This document shows positions 56,431 to 64,000 of a DNA stretch of 64,000 nt, in pieces. A program made the position numbers and the translations under genes. Source of the stretch: Baylisascaris procyonis (taxonomy: Eukaryota > Nematoda > Chromadorea > Rhabditida > Ascarididae); assembly GCA_037389465.1 (NCBI GenBank), contig JAZARR010000236.1, positions 1 through 64,000 on the forward strand. Direction: 5' to 3'. The notes below the pieces were generated by a model. It searched no databases. It was given only the letters and a program-made list of their open reading frames with translations, and was not told the origin of the DNA. Positions within the stretch are counted from its first letter, which is position 1. Each line of letters begins with the position of its first letter.

Positions 56431-57000
56431 ATGTTAAGCACGTCTTCCTCCTTCTCGTAATGCTTTCTAATCGAGAAAATATCACCGACAAACCAACTTC
56501 TCGCGTCTGAACCTTCAATGTTGATCAGGCGTTCAGACTTGGCCAGGAAATTTGTGGTAGAAACATTTTTTCTAGGACGATACTAAGAGTTTGCGTTTGG
56601 CAGTGTTCGTCGCATTTACCTACATACTTCATCGAGAACGTGCAGCAGCGTGTCCGTGGTATTACAAGTGCTATACGGCCAATGTGAGTGGGATTGCAGT
56701 TTGTGGCAATCGCACTATGCGACGAGCGTATATCGAGCTGAGAGAGTTGCACGGTTCAGTCGCTTTTCACGAATTGCAACCATTTTAAAAATGTGCTTAC
56801 ATCCGTCTTCTGAAACTTACGCGAAGGCGCTGTCTGAAACCTTTAGCTCGCAAGGAATTTCAACCTTTTCTGAGTGTACAATCAAGAGAAGTGGAAGGTC
56901 TGTCCACTTCGTTTCCTTGTCTTTGGAAAAAAGCTCGGTGGTGCGCATGCAGTGGAATGATATTCACTTCGTCTTCAGTTCTGTTCGGATATCACACTAA
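56431..57000 (+). CDS. Three-exon gene model, 95 aa, unknown function
   Basis: Exons are 56431-56456, 56576-56683 and 56847-57000; introns are 119 and 163 bp. Exon 1 is ATG plus seven codons (MLSTSSSF) ending at TTCTC|GTAATG in phase 2. Exon 2 lies between a strong acceptor, TTTTTTCTAG|, and a strong donor, AAT|GTGAGT. Exon 3 follows AACCTTTAG| and ends at TAA. All phases agree and the sum is 96 codons. Exon 2 reads TILRVCVWQCSSHLPTYF, and exon 3 contains KRSGRSVHFVSLSLEKSS. A different frame of exon 2, if unspliced, gives an equally attractive peptide with CPWYYKC and VCGNRT motifs (open to 56788). Exon borders are therefore better supported than the protein. No poly(A) signal is close. Confidence 0.35.
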
Positions 57001-57369
57001 ACGCTCTTGTGTGCATTCGCAACTTCATGTATCCATTTAATGCAAAGAAGCATGCCGCAATGTTGAAGTATTAAAAGCCGCTGCCATTGCACTGCAGTTG
57101 GAATGGAGCTGATTGCGATCATCATTGGCTGTGGCGCAACTGGACGCGCTTTCCAAGCTGTGATACCCACTGTTCCTACTAATATGAGATAGATCTCCCC
57201 GAACATTGAGTTCAATTGTTCGAGATCTGTTCCTTTAATAATTGCAAGTTTTTCCTTCAGTAGTTAGCTGGTGAGTCAAAAGAAATCAGTCGCTAAAATA
57301 TGTAGCGATTTCGGCAACATTTGCAACCGGGCATTCACCGAAGCCATCTTATCCACATACATGGTCTAG

Positions 57370-57612
57370 ATACCTTCATTAATAACCGCTGAAATCAGAG
57401 GACTAAGCAGAAGATATGCTACGAAGATGGCATTTGACGAACTAGACTATCGTGACTGTATTATTGATCACTTGGGCTGTTTTGATTTATCAGTATATTT
57501 GCAGTCCACCAATGGGACGCTCTTTGCAAAGGCTGATGGTGGGGGAACGAAGAAAAAGGAATGTGCGGAAAACGTTTTCCTCCCATGTCCATTCGTGAAG
57601 TTTCAGCCGTAA
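57370..57612 (+). CDS. Possible exon or ORF, unknown product
   Basis: One frame is open from 57370 to the TAA at 57610, with an ATG at 57427. From the ATG it encodes 61 aa, starting MAFDELDYRDCIIDHLG, with five cysteines and a Gly-Gly-Gly-Thr-Lys-Lys-Lys segment. Upstream codons in frame also read plausibly (AEIRGLSRRYATK), which suggests an exon larger than the ATG frame. No clear acceptor or poly(A) signal was found. The gene could continue into the plus-strand frames at 57776-58282. Confidence 0.25.
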   Translation: MPSLITAEIRGLSRRYATKMAFDELDYRDCIIDHLGCFDLSVYLQSTNGTLFAKADGGGTKKKECAENVFLPCPFVKFQP

Positions 57613-57775
57613 GAAATTAGTGGCGTCTTCACTTCAAAATGAAAGAAAAATTCCTCTAAAATTTCTCTGATCCATCAATGAGCAACCCTATCTTTTTTTC
57701 ACGACTTCACGATGCTTCCTACTCGCGGCCTGTTTTTTGTCGAGATTCCTCCATCAGGATAACATAAACTCCTGA

Positions 57776-58282
57776 ATGACACTTTGTCCTATGAGATCCT
57801 ATGAGATGGGCATTCCGACTCCTAAGTACTTTTTGTTCTTTGACCATTTTGACATTTCCTTGAAAAAAGGACTTCAATATTGAAGATTTTACTGACGTAC
57901 TATTATTCATTTGTTGGCATGCAGAGGATCACGGAGCATTTCAGATTTCGGCGGTTCACAAAGGATTGATTACCAAATGTCCGATTTGTGGGGCCGATTT
58001 ACCTTGAAAGGGTATTACGAAGAAACTGTTCTTGGAGTTCTCAACCCGAACCTTCGACTCCATGTTCGTTGTTATGCCCGGTGTCTTTTCTTGTAATTGA
58101 GCTGCAAAGCCCACTGCGTCACAATGTTCTCCTATGCTACCTCTTGCATCCTCGCTGAAGTAGCTGTTGTTCTCTTCACCTTTTTATTCCTTCCAACACC
58201 GGCAACCGACAGGAGGCATCTGCTCGGAATGCACCAGATTTACAAACCGCTGGTCATTTCCCGATTGGTGGCGCTTGACTAA
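57776..58282 (+). pseudogene. Fragmented plus-strand coding region with a CPIC motif
   Basis: Three protein-like frames overlap. Frame A (57776-57871) includes SYEMGIPTPKYFLFFDHFD. It shifts at a run of six A into frame B (57864-58007), which contains FTDVLLFICWHAEDHGAF and ends KGLITKCPICGADLP then TGA. Frame C follows a TTTCAG acceptor at 57939-57944, runs through MSDLWGRFTLKGYYEETV to TAA at 58094, and stays open beyond that stop to 58282 with a membrane-like segment (about 58150-58200). A 10-bp tandem duplication of CCTATGAGAT sits at 57788-57807. A minus-strand ATG frame (57719-57910) is also open. Broken gene, alternative exons or sequence errors are all possible. Confidence 0.25.
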
Positions 58283-58289
58283 AACGGAA

Positions 58290-58665
58290 TTTCGGCTGCA
58301 GCCACAGGAATTTTAAAAATATCCGTTGGCTGCGATTGGAAATTCAGTCGTTACCCAACTGCGGTGTGAAAAAAATGCAAAAGTCTAAAAAAGTGAAAAA
58401 CAAATGTCAAAAAACACTCCACCCTGCTCCCTTTGCGATTCCACCTTCATTTTCGATTTCTTGAAGCCATTTGTAATGCTCTGGGGTTAAGGTGTGATCT
58501 AAAAAATAAATTTCGATTACCAAATGTAGTAAACCACACGTCGGTTTATCCGCCTTGTTTTTTTTTGAAATCCCCGATGTTATTGACCATGGCAAAAGGT
58601 TGGAGGCTTCGATAATTCTCTGAATTGAGGATACATCTGGTTTCTCCTTTCGAACAACAGTGCAT
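58290..58665. other. No gene called
   Basis: Short open frames on both strands (58407-58595 minus, 58433-58615 plus) are mutually exclusive and unsupported by splice or poly(A) signals. Confidence 0.3.
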
Positions 58666-58669
58666 ACAT

Positions 58670-58942
58670 CTACCTTTGCGCATGTTGATCAGTTCTCGGG
58701 TGTTCAGAATAGCTACGAGAAACATCCTGGGTCGGAATATTCCCTAGTCTTCGATACATGTAACTGCACCCCAAGGGCCTGCAAGCCGTGACGCACTGTT
58801 TGTTCCTTTTCAGAGGAAAGAACCTGTCAGTCGATATTCTATTTTCATTTCGAAGAAGAAGACTTCGAAAACTGAAAGCAGATTCTATTTGGGAGTTGTT
58901 TGTACGTTCCACCTTCTCCATCCTGCAGTACTCTGCTTCCAT
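58670..58942 (-). CDS. ORF of 90 aa, hydrophilic, unknown
   Basis: An ATG frame with a good start context (AAATATGGAA) begins MEAEYCRMEKVERTNNS. It has four cysteines, a basic central part and a polar end (RTDQHAQR). The plus strand across the same bases carries two strong acceptors (CCTTTTCAG at about 58805-58813 and ACCTTTTCAG at about 58977-58986), so an exon on that strand is an equally good reading. The two cannot both be right. No poly(A) signal follows the TAG at 58670. Confidence 0.25.
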   Translation of the reverse strand: MEAEYCRMEKVERTNNSQIESAFSFRSLLLRNENRISTDRFFPLKRNKQCVTACRPLGCSYMYRRLGNIPTQDVSRSYSEHPRTDQHAQR

Positions 58943-59272
58943 ATTTGTTACTGAGGCAAACCTTCATTGCGTAGTCACCTTTTCAGCCAACCAAAATCTC
59001 AGTACAGTCTTTCCTCTCATTGGGATGCCCTATACCTGCACAACAGAACACTTCGCTGAGCGTTAGCTTTCTTCTCTTCTCAAGATGCACCTTTGGCATC
59101 CCACGAAATTGTTTTCCTGAGTAAGTAAAATGAACGAAAAACAATGGAGCGTTTAAACAAGACGAACGAGGATATTAACGTTAACATAGCTGCATTAAAC
59201 TTTAGGGATAGCTGCACTGCGCTCTTTTAGATTGGACCACATAAAGGAATACGTCTCCTGTATTGGGAATGA

Positions 59273-59353
59273 ATGCATAAAATTCCAAGTTTTCCAAGCA
59301 CTCCGATCGCAACAACAATAATTTTCGCCACTTTTATTTTACTTTTCTTCCAT
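59273..59353 (+). CDS. Possible signal-anchor first exon of the gene ending at 59816
   Basis: ATG plus 26 codons: MHKIPSFPSTPIA, then a hydrophobic stretch TTIIFATFILLFF, ending in phase 0 at CAT|GTAAAAG. It would join in phase to an acceptor GTGGTTACAG| at 59558-59567, giving a short signal peptide or anchor followed by the Trp/Cys-rich domain. Another internal exon could lie between. The unspliced frame runs on to 59494, so this is only a proposal. Confidence 0.25.
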
Positions 59354-59479
59354 GTAAAAGATGAAGCCTATGTAGTAACAGCATTCATAAACGGCCTTTT
59401 CCGTAGATTATGCAGCATTTCCCCGATTTTTGTGTTCCTGCTTAACTACTATATAATGAATAATCGCTCTTCTAACGAG

Positions 59480-59816
59480 ATTCCTTTCATTTGAAGTGGA
59501 TGTACTCATAAAATGCGCTGAGTCTGAAGAGTTTCGTTCAACACACGAATATCGGCTGTGGTTACAGGTTCAGTGGAGGTGCCCACCATATCCGACAGAC
59601 ATCAACATACCTGAGTTTTGTTTCAAAAAGATTGGATGGAACAACTGGGACGTCGTGTGCAGAGATCTTACATGGGATTTCATCCATCTGCGCCCGAATT
59701 TCTTCAATATCTTAAGCGAAAAAGACCCCTACAAAAAGCGTGACGAGCAGGAGAAATATCAAAGGGAATTGGATAAACTACAAGAAGCAATGGATCAGGG
59801 AGTTGCGAATCGTTGA
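59480..59816 (+). CDS. Terminal exon, Trp/Cys-rich then coiled-coil-like protein
   Basis: The frame is open from 59460 to TGA at 59814-59816, and AATAAA begins four bases after the stop (59820-59825). Codons 59499-59816 read as a convincing protein: KCAESEEFRSTHEYRLW, then a Trp/Cys/Pro-rich part (WRCPPYPTDINIPEFCF, GWNNWDVVC), then a charged helix-like end (KKRDEQEKYQRELDKLQEAM). Candidate acceptors are AG at 59478-79 or 59495-96, or the better TTACAG at 59562-59567, which would start the exon at 59568. The gene therefore extends 5' of here. The three cysteines suggest an extracellular domain. No family was recognised. Confidence 0.55.
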
Positions 59817-59819
59817 ATG

Positions 59820-59825
59820 AATAAA
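59820..59825 (+). terminator. Poly(A) signal AATAAA
   Basis: Lies three bases after the TGA of the plus-strand terminal exon, leaving a very short 3' UTR. Confidence 0.6.
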
Positions 59826-60119
59826 GTGTTTTCATTTCGTTGCATGAGAAGTGGCTCGTTTTCCGCCGAATAACATTGTGCGATATGTTTGCAACAAATA
59901 ATCTTCCTCGACATCCGTCGGCAGAGGTAATCACCCCGCGATTCTCATGTTTCATTTATCTGATCCGTAGTCATATCACATACCGCTCCCTGTGCAGTAC
60001 AACAACCGTTTGGAGTGAACCCATCGAGAGTAACAAATATGCCTACTTCGTTGGAGGAATGCTTTGTAGTACGACTCGAATGGAAACTTTAGCTGAGGAA
60101 AAAATTCGAGGTTTAACTT

Positions 60120-60664
60120 TTATTGCTTTGTAAAGAGATCCGTTGAGGGAGAAGTATTTACTTCAGTCTAGCATTTGAGACGGTTTCCTAACGGTAACCG
60201 ACGTACGAAGACTCATCCGGAAGTTTACTACCACATCGTGACAAGATTGTGTGCGAGGTATGACACTTAAAGTAGCTGTGTAACGTTCGTTATTTGTGAA
60301 ATGACATCTCGGCTTTTCTTACCCAGCGATGGCACATCGAAAATATAAATCATTATTGCTTTCACTAAATGCACATACCTTTTGGCAAATTTGGTGCAAG
60401 ACTGCGTCCGCCTTTGTCCGGAACCGAGCCACGGCTTGGAGAGGTAGCCCAACTTCCCACTCACTGAGCCAACAACGGTGGAGTTCTTTCCCCGATCCGA
60501 AATTCTAAAACTGTTTCAAAAGTGAAGCGCTGAAGAAGAACGAAATCATGACTGTGCACCCATATGATACATATAGTTGGATTTGTTTGTTGAGCTGAAT
60601 CGAGTGATGTTATGCGAAAGCATACGAATAAACCGGAAAGGAGTGATTGAAGGTTGAGAAGCAT
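60120..60664 (-). CDS. Three-exon gene, small secreted-type protein (70 aa)
   Basis: Exons are 60626-60664, 60379-60504 and 60120-60167; introns are 121 and 211 bp. Exon 1 is ATG plus 12 codons, MLLNLQSLLSGLF, a short hydrophobic signal-like start, with donor TTC|GTATGC. Exon 2 lies between AACAGTTTTAG| and a textbook donor AAG|GTATGT; it encodes NFGSGKELHRCWLSEWEVG and FRTKADAVLHQICQK, with two cysteines. Exon 3 follows AAATGCTAG| and encodes TEVNTSPSTDLFTKQ; its TAA overlaps AATAAA (60119-60124). All junctions are phase 0. The second intron is long enough to hide a further exon, and exon 1 may extend upstream because its frame is open. No family was recognised. Confidence 0.45.
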
Positions 60665-60875
60665 TGATTTTAGCCAGCTGGATATCAAAGAATTCCGTGT
60701 TCCCAGAAAAATTTCATGTGCAAATTAGCATCTCTTCACCTGCTCCTTTATCCAGGAGGCTCCACTCCAATCTCATAACGCAAAACCTTTTTGGGATCTG
60801 AAGAGCAAGCCAACCTTGTACTTAATAGTTTTCCCGGATGGTATACTTCAGAGTACACACACTTCAGACAGAAGA

Positions 60876-61260
60876 ATGTTTTCCACCTCGCCGCACGCGT
60901 ACCCCATCAAATTCACCTCAATGGACACGCTTGTGACGAAGATATACACGAATATATGCGAACTGCAAAAATTGCTTAAATTATTCGCAAGCAAAAAAAC
61001 TTTCCTGAATAACATCCGCACTCCAAGGAATGTGTACAGAAGAAGTCACCAGCGCAGTCGAACGCACGCACCACATCAATTTCAGCCAAATTCATGAACT
61101 CAGAAACAAAGTGTCAGCCTACCAACAGAGAGTGTTGAAAAGTAGATCAAAACTGCACTGCCTTATATATTTATCATTTTGGATGCCAGCGGTCAGAGGA
61201 ATGCCGCCAATGCACCAGTTCACGCACGAGGGCAAAAAAAGGCAAAAAAAGCGGATATAG
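60876..61260 (+). CDS. Coding-like region with one frame change, unknown product
   Basis: An acceptor-like CACTTCAG (60860-60867) lies eight bases before an ATG. The frame 60876-61097 starts MFSTSPHAYPIKFTSMD and includes YTNICELQKLLKLFASKK. From about 61030 the next frame (+1) reads better, CTEEVTSAVERTHHINFSQ and RNKVSAYQQRVLKSRSK, to TAG at 61258. AATAAA follows at about 61301, about 40 bases later. Together they look like one gene of about 125 codons with either an unrecognised splice or a one-base indel between about 61000 and 61035. An earlier frame at 60791-60979 also overlaps. No family was recognised. Confidence 0.33.
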
Positions 61261-61445
61261 AAAAAACGCTCAAACTTATCGCCAACGACAGCCTCTTTAA
61301 TAAATAAGAACTTCGGGACCTCCGTAACATCTGAAATAGGACGTAATGGAAAGGTTAATTTTTTTTAGAAAAAAAACGTTAGTATCCTCCCTAAACCTTC
61401 GGGAAACGTAGCTCCTTCTGTACTTTTCCTGTAAAGTTTACATAT

Positions 61446-61703
61446 ATGTTTGGCATTAAGGAACAAAACTTCGCCTCTCCGCGTATATTCCGCAAAGAAA
61501 ATCATCGTAGTCCACGAAATCCGACGGATTACACTGATTCCACCACGCCTTTATGGATGCTTACTATTCGTTCAGACCAACCTCAGCTCTACATCAACCT
61601 GGCCATTTCGCACAGACCGATGGTTAACCCAACTGACGGTCACAAAATAGTGTACTCGATCCGCTTCAGCTGGTCGGATTTCACAAGAGGTCAAAAATCA
61701 TGA
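61446..61703 (+). CDS. Possible exon, unknown product
   Basis: The ATG frame of 85 codons begins MFGIKEQNFASPRIF and contains TTPLWMLTIRSDQPQLYINL and KIVYSIRFSWSDF. An overlapping frame at 61450-61650 is also open. The region lies between the poly(A) signal near 61301 and the convergent minus-strand gene ending at 61858. No strong acceptor or AATAAA was found; CATAAA occurs near 61755. Confidence 0.25.
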   Translation: MFGIKEQNFASPRIFRKENHRSPRNPTDYTDSTTPLWMLTIRSDQPQLYINLAISHRPMVNPTDGHKIVYSIRFSWSDFTRGQKS

Positions 61704-61843
61704 CGTTTGCTTCCGATCAGGAACTCAACGCTGAACTTTGAGTGAGACGCTGCATAAAATGCAGACTAATCAGCAGCTAACGAATAACCTGACTTGCAGC
61801 TGAAAGACGAAGTATCACTTTGGCGGATAAGAAAACGTGGACT

Positions 61844-61853
61844 TTTATTTATT
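61844..61853 (-). terminator. Double poly(A) signal AATAAATAAA
   Basis: On the minus strand AATAAATAAA begins four bases after the TAA at 61858-61860, again giving a very short 3' UTR. Confidence 0.6.
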
Positions 61854-61857
61854 CTGA

Positions 61858-62206
61858 TTAGGTGATAACATGTGATGTGCTACTTGCTATCGAATAAGGG
61901 CTGTGATCCACTGATGTAACCTCCAGTATCGGTATGCCCCCGCCGAGGAAGGGTCCTACATGTGAATCATGATTCGACAACTCGCTTCCACAGGAATGGT
62001 TCGACTTCGTTGGTACTGGAAAAGGTATGATGTGACCGGTGTGTGCTATAGAACGAAGCAGTATAGCTTTGAAGAAATTATGAGTGCGATGCCGTATTGA
62101 ATCTTTCTCCTGATAGAAACGGTAGAGCACACACGCGGCTATGCCGAAGAAAACGAACAGAAGTTTGCTAAGGGATGTTGTGATGAAATGGAAAGTATAT
62201 CCATTA
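61858..62206 (-). CDS. Terminal exon of a membrane protein (transmembrane helix plus tail)
   Basis: The exon starts after a near-perfect acceptor, GTGTTTTATTTCAG|, at 62207-62208 in phase 2, and runs 115 complete codons to TAA. It encodes NGYTFHFITTSLSK, then one transmembrane helix (LLFVFFGIAACVLY) followed by basic residues. A tail of about 80 residues, rich in His, Ser and Pro (HTGHIIPFPVPTKS, SYSEH-free), follows. The frame continues upstream to 62298 only from a TTG, so the acceptor is the likely 5' border. A donor, CTATTTTT|GTAATT, near 62324 would leave a 118-bp intron. The gene extends to higher coordinates but its other exons are not resolved. It is probably a type I or multi-pass protein with a cytoplasmic tail. 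No family was recognised. Confidence 0.5.
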
Positions 62207-62329
62207 CTGAAATAAAACACAGTGAAGTCGACATCGATCGCAACGCATTCAATGAAAAAGAAAATAGCTCTTAAGAAAGCTACAATCACATGAAACAACG
62301 AGACGAAATCATATCGAAAATTACAAAAA

Positions 62330-63260
62330 TAGAAAACGTATGCCCTTCACGGGCCTGTGGCGCGAATGAGCTCAACTTATGCGAATTTTTGGAGCTGATT
62401 TTCATTATCCTATGTAACGCTTGTTGAAGGCACCGCAACTGAGCATGCACTTGAAAAGACGTAAAAGTTGCTTTGGCTTAGATTCCATAAATGCCCGTCC
62501 TCTTCATGATGCTTGTATAATCCAGTGTGTGGAAGGAGCCACCCATGGAGGGCCTCAGGTATTTGATGCGATGAAGCGGATTCCCGGGGTAGGCACAGGA
62601 GATTTTCGTGGTAGCAGAGGGCTCCGCTTTCTAAATATTCAGCGGAGATGAGGAAATAGCGCTTGGCTTTCTCAGGAGACCGTTTCTACCTGATTCGTGT
62701 TATTCCAATGTTTCTCGCTCACGTCAAAGTGCAGTAGATAAACAGTCTTTGAGGAGCTCCGGTTTAGTGTGCCACTACGTTAGAACATAACTTTTTCGAT
62801 AAAGCAGCTACGGCTGAAGTCGCAAAGGCACGACAACGTCCAAATGTTGCCGTGCATTGTTCAGTGGACCTTAGTGTTCGGAGTTCATCGCCATCCATCC
62901 CGGCAAAGGCCCACGTGGGGCACCCCTCGCGTGCAGCCCCACATTAACACGAATTACAAATTTTGGACCGCAGAGGCCGCTGTCGCGGCAATCGCCACAG
63001 CTCATCGGAGACTACTGCTGTGGTCGTATTAAAGATTGCTTGGCTGTTTCACCATCCTTTCGCATAGCCCGTCCAACTTCTGTACGATCACCGTAGACGG
63101 AATTCAAATAGCCTATCATGCCATGCGTCCGCAAAAACTGCACCGGACTCTTTTATCCTTTATTGTCTTGTATTACGAAGGATCAAATGCTGTACTTCTC
63201 CCACTTCTCTCCTTTCTTATCAATCCAGATTCTTCTAAACTAGTGACTGCTGGTGTCGAT
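62330..63260. other. GC-richer region with many open frames, no gene called
   Basis: Frames at 62421-62651, 62844-63032 and 63036-63356 (plus) are open, and so are minus frames across 62480-62650. GC-rich stretches (for example CCCGGGGTAGGC and CCCACGTGGGGCACCCC) make stops rare. The pieces at 62530-62650 and 62880-63020 have the look of dispersed repeat sequence, but only one copy of each is in this window, so I cannot show it. Confidence 0.3.
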
Positions 63261-63266
63261 TCTAAG

Positions 63267-63684
63267 AATATCGTGAGGGGAACGGGGACGAGATCAGCAG
63301 TGGTGACCGTTCATCCCTGTTGCTTAGGCATTCCATTTCTCTCCGATATGGCCTAATTAAACAGCAAATCCCCATTCAGGTGAGTGGAAATGCATAGGCC
63401 AATACGGATGGTAAAACTTGATTGTCGATCAGGAAACGCAGATATTACAGAAAGCACGGAAAGCACAATGAATTATGATGCAAAAATGTCGACCTGCCAC
63501 CTTCGAGAAGTCGGTATTCCGCCCGCGTACGCGGTTTCTTGCCTTTCTCAACATTTTACAGCAAAGATTAAACATCAACGCACACCACACAATTTGGGAG
63601 ATACGTCTAAGTGTTTATATGAAAACGTTTCGTGTCTTAATCGCTTTTACTGAGCATATATATTATATCGCGCTGCATTTATAA
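63267..63684 (+). CDS. Two-exon 3' gene model, unknown product
   Basis: Exon 63267-63379 reads YREGNGDEISSGDRSSLLL then RHSISLRYGLIKQQIPIQ and ends in phase 0 at a perfect donor, CAG|GTGAGT. After a 182-bp intron, acceptor ACATTTTACAG| opens exon 63562-63684 in phase 0 (QRLNINAHHTIWEIRLSVY) to TAA. An alternative acceptor, GTCGATCAG| near 63430, is also phase 0 and would end after a dozen codons. The 5' acceptor (GATTCTAAG) is weak. A competing frame begins at an ATG at 63390 (MHRPIRMVKLDCRSG, 87 aa, five cysteines) and is unspliced. The donor is the strongest single signal. No poly(A) signal is close. Confidence 0.33.
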
Positions 63685-63689
63685 TCAGT

Positions 63690-64000
63690 CATTGCAGCGA
63701 ATCGTAGCCGAGCTGTCATGTGCATTGCCACAAATAAGTGGGTGTAGACTTTACGCAGGCTTTGCTGCAAATATGCTCATTGAAGACTTCGAAGCCTTAG
63801 ATCAACTTGATTAGGAGATCATCAACATAAATGAGGGGAATCGTTCTATTTATGAGCTTCTACGGAGCTCGAACGTTACATATCGAGTTCACAGATTAGT
63901 TGGCCAGCGCAGAGAATCAACGGTTTAACTGACTTCATTTGCCGACTTGTGCATACTAAGTACTACTTACTACCTATGGAAATGTTCAAGAAGTAAGAAT
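63690..64000. other. No gene called at window end
   Basis: Short frames only; any gene here would continue past the window. Confidence 0.3.

Noticed and set aside
57927..58007. Zinc-ribbon protein from the single CPIC motif
   Set aside because: Only one CxxC is present and the frame is broken upstream; a domain call would be over-reading.
59600..59680. Resemblance of GWNNWDVV to the conserved Gly-Trp-x-x-Trp of TGF-beta ligands
   Set aside because: The surrounding cysteine pattern and C-terminus do not follow a cystine-knot growth factor; the match is a few residues only.
59704..59955. 83-codon minus-strand frame opposite the terminal exon ending at 59816
   Set aside because: Shadow of a better-supported plus-strand exon with its own poly(A) signal.
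59840..60133. 97-codon plus-strand frame
   Set aside because: It starts from a non-ATG codon and overlaps the last exon of the phase-consistent minus-strand gene.
37746..64000. rRNA, tRNA, spliced-leader RNA or snRNA genes
   Set aside because: I looked for recognisable 5S, SL1-like and tRNA T-loop sequences and saw none; a covariance-model search would be decisive.
37746..64000. Recognisable transposase, reverse transcriptase or terminal inverted repeats
   Set aside because: No catalytic motif or paired termini could be identified by eye; repeat-like pieces lack defining features.

Overview
The window starts at, or very near, a nematode chromosome end. The first 36.8 kb is an almost uninterrupted array of GCCTAA (TTAGGC on the complementary strand), the canonical nematode telomere repeat. 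The C-rich strand reads 5'->3' away from position 1, which is the orientation of a left telomere. The rest of the sequence fits a nematode: moderate AT content, short exons, introns of about 50-210 bp, TTTCAG/TTTTAG-type 3' splice sites, GTGAGT/GTATGT-type donors, and AATAAA signals lying on or just after stop codons. I cannot name the species. A clade V rhabditine or strongylid is only a guess from texture.

Layout. 1-1560: telomere repeats with many substitutions and indels. 1561-36835: near-perfect array, including uninterrupted runs of 1,817 and 3,907 units separated by a one-base slip. 36836-37745: telomere-derived subtelomeric satellite with a graded junction and four higher-order copies. 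37746-39540: mostly unique DNA with one short gene candidate. 39540-42620: AT-rich satellite with an approximately 0.88-0.95 kb period and GC-rich cores of about 110-145 bp. 42690-46600: gene-poor, with a second dispersed repeat family. 46600-64000: low-density genic DNA of small, unrecognised genes.

The best gene models are: an intronless ORF at 46637-46954 (+), converging on a two-exon gene at 47052-48442 (-) with poly(A) signals about 31 bp apart; a coiled-coil/acidic protein at 49686-49973 (-); a terminal exon ending at 59816 (+); a three-exon gene at 60120-60664 (-); and a membrane-protein terminal exon at 61858-62206 (-). Weaker models include several small proteins with signal-peptide-like N-termini, one of them cysteine-rich (54095-54272, -). 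None matches a family I can name, so functions are left open.

Several stretches (51206-52182, 57776-58282, 60876-61260) read as protein only if frame changes or stops are allowed. They may be decaying subtelomeric genes, unmodelled introns, or uncorrected indels. No rRNA, tRNA, CRISPR, recognisable transposase or bacterial-style operon was seen.
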